From assembly GCF_014323665.1 (NCBI RefSeq), contig NZ_JABVEB010000022.1, positions 1-60,754 of the forward strand: a DNA stretch of 60,754 nucleotides, written 5' to 3'. This document shows, piece by piece, positions 33,328 to 40,366 of this stretch (the first letter of the stretch is position 1; each line of letters opens with the position of its first letter). Under the pieces are notes generated by a model. That model did no database searches, was not told the origin of the DNA, and saw only the letters and a program-made list of their open reading frames with translations. Both the position numbers and the translations under genes were made by a program. Source of the DNA: Actinomadura sp. HBU206391 (GTDB taxonomy: Bacteria; Actinomycetota; Actinomycetes; Streptosporangiales; Streptosporangiaceae).

Positions 33328-33377
33328 CCTAGGGCCCGTTTCCGGTGTTTGCCGCACCGGGCGGGCCCGCTTTCGTC
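33328..33377 (-). promoter_or_regulatory. Conserved leader hairpin upstream of DUF6907 copy 1
   Basis: CCGGTG (33342-33347) pairs with CACCGG (33355-33360); a CCTAGG lies at 33328-33333 and a G/C-rich block with GACGAAAGC (minus strand) on the far side. A 36-37-nt stretch is about 34/37 identical to 39825-39860. In both places the hairpin is 35-50 nt ahead of the start codon. Confidence 0.5.
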
Positions 33378-33442
33378 GTTCTGTAGGTATGACGCCGGGG
33401 ACACCTAGATGGTTCACACTAAGTTCCGGTATTTTGTTCCGC

Positions 33443-33676
33443 ATGGACGCACAGGAAGCGCTGGAGAAGCTGGAAGCGGCAGCGCGCCGATTCCGGCGAA
33501 CGAAGAAGGCACACAACGACGCGCGTGAGGCAGCCGCGAAGGCTGTGCTGGAGGCGCTGGCGGCCGGCGCCCGACCGACCGATGTGGCCGCAGCGGCTCC
33601 GTTCACGGACACCTACGTGCGGAGGATCGTCCGAGAGGACAAGGAGCGTCGCGAGCGCGAGGAGGCCGAAAACTGA
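33443..33676 (+). CDS. Small HTH-like protein, only plus-strand gene of the conjugative region
   Basis: 77 residues from ATG 33443. A basic helical N-terminus (ALEKLEAAARRFRRTKKAHN) is followed by a helix-turn-helix-like ALAAGARPTDVAAAAPFTDT, YVRRIVRED. Such short DNA-binding proteins are frequent in AICEs. Upstream is AT-rich (AAGTTCCGGTATTTTGTTCC) with almost no leader between a possible -10 (TATTTT) and the ATG, so the mRNA may be leaderless. Confidence 0.6.
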   Translation: MDAQEALEKLEAAARRFRRTKKAHNDAREAAAKAVLEALAAGARPTDVAAAAPFTDTYVRRIVREDKERREREEAEN

Positions 33677-33680
33677 CCGG

Positions 33681-33950
33681 TCACCCAGGTTTCCCAGATG
33701 GGAAACCTAGAGCCAGAGGCTCGGGAACACAGCGGCTGATCACCTTCCCGGCGCCGGGGAAGTAATCGCGAAGAAGGTCCTCCTCACGGCTGGCCCTGTT
33801 CTCGTCCACGTGTTGGGACCGGTAGGCGGTCACCCAGTCCCGCACCATCTCGCGCACGTCCCCGATCACCATCGCAAACTCGCGCGCGAACCAGACAGCA
33901 CCGAATGACACCACGGTGACCCCGGTGAGCAACTCAGCGAAATCTGACAT
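33681..33950 (-). CDS. Small membrane protein of the transfer region
   Basis: 89 residues from ATG 33950, with AGGGGGAC upstream; an earlier in-frame ATG at 33989 lacks one. One membrane span (VTVVSFGAVWFAREFAMVI, about 10-28), then a charged cytoplasmic tail. Transcribed away from the convergent HTH gene, whose stop is 4 nt away. Role unknown, perhaps Spd-like. Confidence 0.5.
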   Translation of the reverse strand: MSDFAELLTGVTVVSFGAVWFAREFAMVIGDVREMVRDWVTAYRSQHVDENRASREEDLLRDYFPGAGKVISRCVPEPLALGFPSGKPG

Positions 33951-33987
33951 CTCGTGTCCCCCTTGCTCTCGCATTAGTTGGACGCTC

Positions 33988-34025
33988 AAAAGAGGCGACC
34001 CGCCTACCCCGAAGCGGGTCGCCTC
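33988..34025 (-). terminator. Intrinsic terminator (minus strand)
   Basis: GAGGCGACCCGC (33992-34003) pairs with GCGGGTCGCCTC (34014-34025) and on the minus strand is followed by TTTT. A textbook terminator 6 nt after the gene at 34031-34375. Confidence 0.85.
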
Positions 34026-34030
34026 TCAGT

Positions 34031-34375
34031 TCATCGCCTTCTCTTGCGCGCAGCCGACGACCTCGATCGTGAGGCGGTGGTCCGCGAGCGCGGCCGGGTC
34101 TTCGCGCGCATCGTCCGCCGCGGCTTGGACGCCTTCTCGGTCAGGTGCGTCGCCAGCGTCGCCAGCAGCAGGGTCAGCACGATCGCCAGCGTGGAGATCA
34201 GCGCCAGACCGAGCTGAGTCACCAGAGCGAGCGTCGTCGCTCCGGATCCGGCGGTCGCTGCCCAGGCCGCGCCGGCCTGCTTCCACTCGGACATGGCGCG
34301 ATTGTGGGACCGGACGCGGGTTCCGTCGCGGCGGGTGTAGCTGTGAACGCGGGCGGTTCTCTTGGCCGTGGACAT
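34031..34375 (-). CDS. Small basic membrane protein of AICE type
   Basis: 114 residues from ATG 34375 with AGAAGGAGAAA upstream. The N-terminus ARVHSYTRRDGTRVRSHNR is a signature common on actinomycete elements; one or two membrane spans follow (LALVTQLGLALISTLAIVLT and LLLATLATHL), then a very basic tail (RRTMRAKTRPRSRTTASR) that could bind DNA. Lies directly after the translocase gene and is probably a transfer accessory protein. Confidence 0.55.
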   Translation of the reverse strand: MSTAKRTARVHSYTRRDGTRVRSHNRAMSEWKQAGAAWAATAGSGATTLALVTQLGLALISTLAIVLTLLLATLATHLTEKASKPRRTMRAKTRPRSRTTASRSRSSAARKRRR

Positions 34376-34551
34376 GATCATTTCTCCTTCTGTTCCTCGG
34401 GTTTGGCCCTCTACCGTCGACCCCCGCTGTAGAGGGGGATCTCTACTGCGGTAGATGGAGGGGTAGGACGCCGCTGACCTGCGAGGTAGGCACGCGTAGA
34501 GGGGATAGCCCGCAGCCCACTCCCGAGCCCCTACAGGCCCGTTTTCGGGGG

Positions 34552-36696
34552 TCACGACGGACGCTCGAAACTGTCGGCCGCCGTCATCAGATCGGACTTG
34601 TGGTAGCCGTTCCGGTTGACACCCTTGATCTTCACCTGGGTCGTTGACCGCTGCACTCCGGCCATCGCGAGTTCCTCGGCGAGCCGCTCCGGAGACCAGT
34701 CGCCGTAGCTGTCCTCGTCGTAGTTGACGAGGCGGTTCAGCAGGTCGGTGGTGTGCATCTTGTCGGCGCTGCGCATCAGGTTCAGCGCGTCCGACAGCAC
34801 CTGTGGGATCGTGCCGAGCACGGCCGCGGTGAGCGCCTCGTCAGCGGCGTCGCCGGTGAGGGTCCCGGCTGCGGCACGCAGCGTCCGGCCTCGCTCGCAG
34901 ATCCGCATAAACGCGGGCAGGTTGAGGTAGTCGTGCTTGACGATCACGTGGTTGTCGGCCCCGAGCGACAGCACACCGACGCCCTTGTGCTCCTCCGCGA
35001 GGATGCTCGCATCGGCGCCCTGAGCGGCCCGACCCTTGCCGAGCACCATGTCGGAGCTGGCGCGATCCACGACCTGAGTGCAGAAACGGATGCTGACGAT
35101 GTCCCGCAGCCGAGTCGGCACCGAGTCCGCGTCCGGACGCTGGGACGCGAAGTTGCAGATGAACCCCGCGGCCGGCCCACGCCGGGCGATGCGGCACAGG
35201 CGGTCGATAAGCCTGTCCTTGCGCTTCTGGTCGCTGATCGCGGTGAGGTATTCCTGCAGCTCATCGATCGTCACCATGGTGATCTGGAGCCCGTACCGCT
35301 GGCAGATCTCCGGGGTCAGCTTGGCGTCCGGCTGCGACATCATCGGGATCTTCCGCAGCTTCGCGTACGCGGCTTCCATGTCGTCGATGGCCTCGTCGAG
35401 CATGGCCTCGAGGCCGTAGATGTCCTCCTCCTCGGCACCGACCACGTACCGGTGAGCGACCAGGCCGATCGGCCGCCAGTCGCTACCGCCCTTCCCGTCC
35501 GCCAGGTAGTGCTTGACCGACGGATCCAGCACCCCAGCCGACACGGGAAGCCGCTGACCTGCGGTCTTACCGCGCCTCATGAGGCCGCCGTAGAACGCCG
35601 ACTGCCACAGGAACAACGCCCGCACCGGGTTACCGCGAGCGTCCCGACCCAACGGCACCGGCTTCCAGATGTCGAAGGACTCCAGCTCCTCCAGCGGTGA
35701 GGGGTGCGGGTCGTCCAGGTAGGGGTCATCGTCGGACACCCACACCGACAGCCGGCCAGCGTGCCCGCCACGGGCAGCGCGGACCCGCCGCAGGTCAAGC
35801 TGGATCTCGTCCACGCCGAGCTCTGCGGCGAGCTGGTCCCGCTTGGCCAGCACGTCCTTGGCCGACTTGCCGCTGCCTCGGGGGAGGTCGATGACCGCTG
35901 CCCAGCTGGTGAGGGTGTCACGCATCGGCCGCTGGACCATGACCAGGCGGGGTGCGTTCTCGTCTTCGTCCTTGCCTTTGAGCAGGCCGACAGCCCGGAA
36001 CGCCTCGTTGAGGTCTTCGGCGCTCAGATCAAGCTGAATCGGCAGGTCAGGGGCATCGAGGACCCCGTGCTCCTCGGCGGGGCCACCCCACCAGGCCGCC
36101 ACACCGAGCGCCATCACCCCTTCGACGAGGAGCGCCGGCGGGAACATGGCAGCCTCAACGGCCATGATCCCAGCGGTGACCAGGGTCGTGCCGCCGGTAA
36201 TGGCGCCCCGGATACGCACGCGCTCGTTGCGGTGGGCGAGCAACGCCAGGTAGGTGGCGGGGTCCTGCTGCGCGATCGCGGCCCGGCGCAGCGGCCGGGC
36301 CTCCCAGTCGAACACCCAACCCAGCAGCGCCGCGACGCCGCGCGCCGTGCCGACGACTCCGCGGACCACGATGCGGACGGTGTACTTCGGGCTGCGGATC
36401 GCGTGGAACGCGAGCATGTGCTTCGCCCACCGCGTCCGCCACTCGATGTAGGCCTCGATCCCGGCACGGCTCGTCGCCCACACCGGCAGCAGGGCCGGCA
36501 GTTCCCGCTCCTCGAACTCGACGACCACGCCCTCGAGCGGCTCGACGGCCTCGGACTCAGGTACGGCGAGTACACCGTCACGAGTACGCACTTCATCGTC
36601 AGGTACGCCGTGCTCTACGGACTCAGAAGCGGGCTCGGTCTTGTGCAGCACAACGACATTGCCGCGGGTCTCGTCTTCGGGGCCCTGAACGGGCAT
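34552..36696 (-). CDS. FtsK/SpoIIIE (TraB-like) conjugative DNA translocase
   Basis: 714 residues. N-terminal variable region, membrane-proximal segments (TARGVAALLGWVFDWEA; AAMFPPALLVEGVMALGVAA), then the RecA-like motor: Walker A FYGGLMRRGKTAGQRLP (about 375), Walker B ITMVTIDELQEY (about 475), and downstream CRIARRGPAAGFICNFASQR. The last 55 residues (SPERLAEELAMAGVQRSTTQ) form a winged-helix-like tail equivalent to the FtsK gamma/TRS-binding domain. In Streptomyces such proteins move double-stranded element DNA between hyphae. A cluster of 8-bp repeats at its 5' end is a candidate recognition site. Confidence 0.85.
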   Translation of the reverse strand: MPVQGPEDETRGNVVVLHKTEPASESVEHGVPDDEVRTRDGVLAVPESEAVEPLEGVVVEFEERELPALLPVWATSRAGIEAYIEWRTRWAKHMLAFHAIRSPKYTVRIVVRGVVGTARGVAALLGWVFDWEARPLRRAAIAQQDPATYLALLAHRNERVRIRGAITGGTTLVTAGIMAVEAAMFPPALLVEGVMALGVAAWWGGPAEEHGVLDAPDLPIQLDLSAEDLNEAFRAVGLLKGKDEDENAPRLVMVQRPMRDTLTSWAAVIDLPRGSGKSAKDVLAKRDQLAAELGVDEIQLDLRRVRAARGGHAGRLSVWVSDDDPYLDDPHPSPLEELESFDIWKPVPLGRDARGNPVRALFLWQSAFYGGLMRRGKTAGQRLPVSAGVLDPSVKHYLADGKGGSDWRPIGLVAHRYVVGAEEEDIYGLEAMLDEAIDDMEAAYAKLRKIPMMSQPDAKLTPEICQRYGLQITMVTIDELQEYLTAISDQKRKDRLIDRLCRIARRGPAAGFICNFASQRPDADSVPTRLRDIVSIRFCTQVVDRASSDMVLGKGRAAQGADASILAEEHKGVGVLSLGADNHVIVKHDYLNLPAFMRICERGRTLRAAAGTLTGDAADEALTAAVLGTIPQVLSDALNLMRSADKMHTTDLLNRLVNYDEDSYGDWSPERLAEELAMAGVQRSTTQVKIKGVNRNGYHKSDLMTAADSFERPS

Positions 36697-36933
36697 GCTG
36701 GGGTCTCCTCTGTTGAGGACCTGGCCCCGGGCGTCTCTCTGGTAGGTGAACCCGGGGCCAGGTACGTGTCAGGTACGGATGAGCGTCTTCAGGTACGCGC
36801 GGATCTCATCGGCCTTGTCCTGGCCGACGCGCATGCGCTCCTTGATGGCGCGGAACGACGGCAACACACCGGCCGCGAGCTCCTTGGCGAACACCTTGGC
36901 GGCCTGTACCTGGTCCGTACCTGGCTCAGGTAC
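36557..36933. repeat. Eight copies of YCAGGTAC in 376 bp (candidate clt/TRS)
   Basis: Core CAGGTAC on the plus strand at 36558, 36600, 36759, 36770, 36790 and 36927; the complement GTACCTG at 36906 and 36917. Five copies are TCAGGTAC and three are CCAGGTAC. They span the start of the translocase gene, the intergenic gap and the end of the DUF2637 gene. About 0.05 copies would be expected in this length by chance. TraB-type translocases of Streptomyces bind 8-bp repeats at clt loci near tra genes. Confidence 0.6.
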
Positions 36934-37950
36934 ATCACCCGCGAGATCGATCGCGGCGAGCCGCGCCACCCGGGGGAGCCAGACGACCGCCGGTCGGGTC
37001 CACGTCCTCATCGGGGCGTCGGAGAACCGCGTCCCGGTGCCTCGGACCACGGTGATGTGGACGGGCGAACGGCCGGCCTTGGCCGCGGCCTTCGCCAGCT
37101 TCTCCGCGCGCCTGGCCGCCTTCTGGGCCTCCCGTGCATGCCTCCTCCGCCGCAGCTCGATGACCGCTGCTGACCATGCGGCATCCACGGTGGCGTGACC
37201 GTCGCGGATGCTGAGCGACCGGGCGACCCACGTCGTGCGGGGGTACTGCGTCCACCGGGCCAGACCGAACCGCGGACGGGACTCGGGCAGCTTCCCGTCC
37301 GCGCGCAGCTTCCGCCGGTGGATCAGCAGCGTGTACAGCTCCCACAACGCGATGCCCGCGAGGGACATCACACCGAAGGAAGCGGCCTTGGGAGTCGGCT
37401 CGGTCAGGGCCTGGTGTGCGGGGAGCGCGTGCCAGTAGTTCATCAACGCCGCGGCGGACGCGAACAGCCATGTCGCGACCCGGAAGATCGTGCCCTGGTC
37501 GCCGTCCTGGCGGGCCTGGTGGTACATCCACCCGCAGAACGCCGTCGACAACTCCCAGCCCGCAGCGAACACGAGCCCGCCGGCCAGCGGCCACTCCAGC
37601 GTCCCGGTCGCGAACCCGAGCTGACCGATCCACGCGACGGTCATCGGCGCCAGGATCGGACCGGCGATTATCACCCGGCGGCCGACGGTCGGCGCGAGTT
37701 CGGCCAACCGTGCCGCGAACGCCGCACGGGCCGCCCGGCGCTTGGCCCGCTTCTCCGCCGTCTCCTGCGCGCGGGCCGCCTTGCGCTCACGGTCGAGTGC
37801 GTCCTGCTCTCGCTGCTGCTGCAGCCGGAGGCCGGCCTCACGGGCCCGCATCTCCACGGCAGCCTCACGGTCAAGCCGTGCCTGCTCGGCACGCTCCCTG
37901 AGGAGCGCAGCGCGGCGGGTCGTCGGCTGAACCTCGGTCGGCGTGCTCAT
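36769..37950 (-). CDS. DUF2637 / Spd-like membrane protein
   Basis: 393 residues from ATG 37950 with AAGGAGCC upstream. A long charged coiled coil (20-85), four membrane segments (IIAGPILAPMTVAWIGQLGF; LAGGLVFAAGWELSTAFCGW; VATWLFASAAALMNYWHAL; FGVMSLAGIALWELYTLLI) typical of DUF2637, and a C-terminal helical/winged segment (LPSFRAIKERMRVGQDKADE). DUF2637 proteins sit next to the tra gene in AICEs and act in intramycelial spread. The gene's 3' end overlaps the repeat cluster. Confidence 0.75.
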   Translation of the reverse strand: MSTPTEVQPTTRRAALLRERAEQARLDREAAVEMRAREAGLRLQQQREQDALDRERKAARAQETAEKRAKRRAARAAFAARLAELAPTVGRRVIIAGPILAPMTVAWIGQLGFATGTLEWPLAGGLVFAAGWELSTAFCGWMYHQARQDGDQGTIFRVATWLFASAAALMNYWHALPAHQALTEPTPKAASFGVMSLAGIALWELYTLLIHRRKLRADGKLPESRPRFGLARWTQYPRTTWVARSLSIRDGHATVDAAWSAAVIELRRRRHAREAQKAARRAEKLAKAAAKAGRSPVHITVVRGTGTRFSDAPMRTWTRPAVVWLPRVARLAAIDLAGDVPEPGTDQVQAAKVFAKELAAGVLPSFRAIKERMRVGQDKADEIRAYLKTLIRT

Positions 37951-38150
37951 CGTGGCTCCTTGTTCGGCTCTGAATCTCGTGGGCGGACGACGCGAAGGGC
38001 TAGCGCGGAGGCGAAGAGCGCCCAGGCCAGGAGGCCGATCAGCATCAGCAGCGGAACGTCCACGTCGGACAGCCACGCCACCTCGAGCGCGGGTGTCACG
38101 ACATGCATGAGCAGCAGGACGATCAGCACCGTCGCGACTCGGCGGATCAT
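37947..38150 (-). CDS. Small two-span membrane protein
   Basis: 67 residues from ATG 38150 (ATGA overlap with the DUF1707 gene). Two hydrophobic helices: VATVLIVLLLMHVVTPALEV and LLMLIGLLAWALFASALALR. Likely Spd-like, part of the coupled membrane gene block upstream of DUF2637. Confidence 0.6.
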   Translation of the reverse strand: MIRRVATVLIVLLLMHVVTPALEVAWLSDVDVPLLMLIGLLAWALFASALALRVVRPRDSEPNKEPR

Positions 38151-38587
38151 CGTCCGTCCAGTTCTGAGGGGAGATCGGCGACCGCGGTCTTCAGGTCGTC
38201 GATGGTCTTCGCGCGCATCGTCACCTCGAGCCGGTCTTCGAGCTCGCTCTGGTTCAGGCGGCCGGCCTCGAAGTGCGCGCGTAGGGCGTTGGCGAAGATG
38301 TCCCGCTCGGTGTCGCCGATCCTCGGGCCGGACCGGTAGCCCTCGAGGAGCTGCGCCACGGTCGGCGCCTGGTTGCGCAGCTCGGCGCGACGTGCCTCGA
38401 CCGCGGCTTGATGGCGCCACCACCGGCGGATCTGGTCGTACGTGGCCGCTGCGCAGCCCAGCGTGGACAGCAGCGGCAGGATCACCGGGACGGTCACGGT
38501 GTTGACGCAGGCCTGATATCCGCCGTACACCAGAGCGCCGACCATCGTCAACGACAGCGTGCTCTCGACGACGTCTCTGCCGTTCAT
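38147..38587 (-). CDS. Membrane protein with DUF1707 (SHOCT-like) domain
   Basis: 146 residues from ATG 38587. Two N-terminal spans (STLSLTMVGALVYGGYQA; TVPVILPLLSTLGCAAATY) and a C-terminal DUF1707 unit: IGDTERDIFANALRAHFEAG, RLNQSELEDRLEVTMRAKTI, DDLKTAVADLP. DUF1707 is widespread in actinobacterial membrane proteins of unknown role. Overlaps both neighbours by 4 nt. Confidence 0.7.
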   Translation of the reverse strand: MNGRDVVESTLSLTMVGALVYGGYQACVNTVTVPVILPLLSTLGCAAATYDQIRRWWRHQAAVEARRAELRNQAPTVAQLLEGYRSGPRIGDTERDIFANALRAHFEAGRLNQSELEDRLEVTMRAKTIDDLKTAVADLPSELDGR

Positions 38588-38772
38588 TGGTCGTCCTCCT
38601 CGTCGGTGGGGCAGTTCCGGAGGGCGGGGAGCACGGCCGCCAGGGTGACCGCCATTGCGACCGCCCCGGTCTCGATGGCGCCCCTGGGGGACAGGTCCAG
38701 GAACGCGCCGAGCACCATGCCGGTGACGGCCATCAACCCGTTGAGCAAGAGCGCCTGGGCCTCGTACCTCAT
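38584..38772 (-). CDS. Small two-span membrane protein
   Basis: 62 residues. Spans: LLLNGLMAVTGMVLGAFLDL and TGAVAMAVTLAAVLPAL; acidic tail PTDEEDDQ. ATGA overlaps on both sides place it in the same translationally coupled block. No assigned function. Confidence 0.55.
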   Translation of the reverse strand: MRYEAQALLLNGLMAVTGMVLGAFLDLSPRGAIETGAVAMAVTLAAVLPALRNCPTDEEDDQ

Positions 38773-39128
38773 TGGCCGGCCTCCTCGATGAGGGCCACGG
38801 CCTGCCGGAGCAGCTCGGCGAGCTCACCTGCGCCGGTCGCCTCGACCACCCACGCGAGGGCCCGCGCCTGGTCGAGCGTGAGGTTGGTGACGTCGTGCTT
38901 GGCGAGCTGACCCGAGGCCAGGTCGTATCCGGTCACATCCACGGTCGGCGCTTCCCGCACCCACTCTTCGCTGGTGCGCTCGTCGACCTGGATGACGTAC
39001 ACGGCGAGCTCGGAGACGGCGCCGCGGCGCACACGCCCGACCTCGATCAGGTGGGAGAGGAACAGCCACTGCTCGGCGTCGCGGTGAGTGCGCGTGCACC
39101 ACTTCGGGCAATCAAGACGGGCGCTCAC
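38769..39128 (-). CDS. DUF6907-like protein, copy 2
   Basis: 119 residues. N-terminal CPKWCTRTHRDAEQW is the family motif; C-terminal LTLDQARALAWVVEATGAGE is the conserved helix. Related to the copies at 32966 and 39436. Overlaps its neighbours by 4 nt. Confidence 0.65.
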   Translation of the reverse strand: MSARLDCPKWCTRTHRDAEQWLFLSHLIEVGRVRRGAVSELAVYVIQVDERTSEEWVREAPTVDVTGYDLASGQLAKHDVTNLTLDQARALAWVVEATGAGELAELLRQAVALIEEAGQ

Positions 39129-39439
39129 CGGCCGGCCTCCGTCCCGCCGGACGGGCCGGACTCGCGAGCCGTCTTCTCAGGGTCAAGCCTGAGAAGCCCG
39201 CCGGGAGCTTCAGCCGGCCACATTGTCGATGTGGGCGACTCAGGGGCGCTCCGGCCGATCAGAATCGGGGTCTCCTCGACGGTCTGCGTGAGGAGGACCA
39301 GCGCGCCGGACAGCCGACCGATCCAGTCGAGCAGGTCGACCGTGCTCGCCCGGCCGATGCTGGTGCCGTCGAACGCCCGCAATGTGTTGTGAGAGACGCG
39401 CAGGGCGTCGGCGAGAGGGTCACGCGACTTGGGGCTCAT
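39125..39439 (-). CDS. Small protein of unknown function in DUF6907 operon
   Basis: 104 residues. N-terminal SPKSRDPLADALRVSHNTLR and LDWIGRLSGALVLLTQTVEE look helical; the second half is Pro-rich. Sits between two DUF6907 genes with ATGA overlaps, implying a joint function. No family recognised. Confidence 0.5.
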   Translation of the reverse strand: MSPKSRDPLADALRVSHNTLRAFDGTSIGRASTVDLLDWIGRLSGALVLLTQTVEETPILIGRSAPESPTSTMWPAEAPGGLLRLDPEKTARESGPSGGTEAGR

Positions 39440-39777
39440 CGGCCGGCCTCCTCGAGCACCTCGGCGCCGTCGATCAGCGACCGGGCGAACTGGAGGATCT
39501 CGGTGGGGTCGAGGACGGCGAGCACCTGGGCGAGGATCACCGCGTCGCCGGGGGTGAAGTCGAGCGGCACGTCGGGGTAGGTGTCGGTCCGGATCACGTG
39601 CATGTGCGGGTCCAGCGACATGCCTCTGGTGTGCTCAGCCCACACGAGCCTGATGGAGACGTGTCCGCCGGCGTACTCGGCGACGGTGGCACGGTGGTGA
39701 ATGACGTCTGCCGCTGTCGGGTGCGAGGAGAAGCCACACCACGTGACCTGGCACGGGGTCATACGATCTAGGGCCAT
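39436..39777 (-). CDS. DUF6907-like protein, copy 3
   Basis: 113 residues. CQVTWCGFSSHPTAADVIHH carries the Cys/Trp-Cys/His motif; the C-terminal helix is FTPGDAVILAQVLAVLDPTE. First gene of the minus-strand operon running down to the translocase. Its leader shares a hairpin with copy 1, suggesting the same regulator acts on both. Confidence 0.6.
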   Translation of the reverse strand: MALDRMTPCQVTWCGFSSHPTAADVIHHRATVAEYAGGHVSIRLVWAEHTRGMSLDPHMHVIRTDTYPDVPLDFTPGDAVILAQVLAVLDPTEILQFARSLIDGAEVLEEAGR

Positions 39778-39813
39778 GGAGGCCCACCTCTTTCGGGAGA
39801 GTCCAGTGGGTGT

Positions 39814-39860
39814 CCTAGGCCTCGTCCGGTGTTAGCGCACCGGGCGGGGCCGCTTTCGTC
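39814..39860 (-). promoter_or_regulatory. Conserved leader hairpin upstream of DUF6907 copy 3
   Basis: CCGGTG (39826-39831) pairs with CACCGG (39838-39843); CCTAGG at 39814-39819 and GACGAAAGC on the minus strand at 39852-39860. Matches the 33341-33377 leader almost base for base. Sits about 40 nt before the operon's first start codon. Confidence 0.5.
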
Positions 39861-39980
39861 TGCGGAGGGCAGACAGGAGAAGAGGTGGGCGGAGCGCGGG
39901 GCCTCAGTTCCGCCTCTGTTCCGTTGGAGGCCCGAATATGGCCAACATCAACCAACGGCGCCAAACGGTAAATCGCGAGG

Positions 39981-40205
39981 TCAGACGGCCACCCTGTGGC
40001 GTTGCCGCAGGTCACCGGATCGCACACAGAAGAACTGAACATAGACAAAGATCCGCAGGGAGCGTCCCCAGCGGTCGTCCGCCTTCAGATGGGCCCGTCC
40101 TTCCCGATCTCGTGTCGCCGTCGCTGTCACGCCTAAGCCCGCGAGCTCCCTCTGGAGCTCCGCGAGGCAGGTCTCGACCTGGATTCGTGGCTCGCCGTCG
40201 GACAT
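39981..40205 (-). pseudogene. Probable 3'-truncated chromosomal gene (possible right attachment junction)
   Basis: 74 residues from ATG 40205. The start reads as a normal actinomycete protein (IQVETCLAELQRELAGLGVT, RWGRSLRIFVYVQFF) resembling small proteins that accompany XRE-DUF5753 genes. After FVYVQFF the sequence becomes CVRSGDLRQRHRVAV and stops, with codons less typical of the genome. It lies exactly where element genes end and chromosomal genes begin, divergent from an XRE-DUF5753 gene. Integration of the element within this gene would explain the break. If the gene is simply short, it is intact and this reading fails. Confidence 0.4.
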
Positions 40206-40366
40206 GTCCGCTCACCTCGGTCCACCGCTTGGTGCGGTCCGTAAGGGTTTGACTACCGACAGTGAGGATTACATGGAGAGCGTTGCTTATGCAACTGCAT
40301 AATGGAATTGGTTGCACGGAGCGTTCAACACCGGCACACTGACCGTTATCACTCGGGGGTGGTCGG

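Noticed and set aside
35704..37173. 489-residue plus-strand frame over the translocase and DUF2637 genes
   Set aside because: Antisense shadow; the minus-strand genes have ribosome binding sites, family motifs and overlapping order.
39815..40048. 77-residue minus-strand frame at the right end of the element
   Set aside because: Overlaps the hairpin leader and the candidate truncated gene in another frame; no ribosome binding site or domain.
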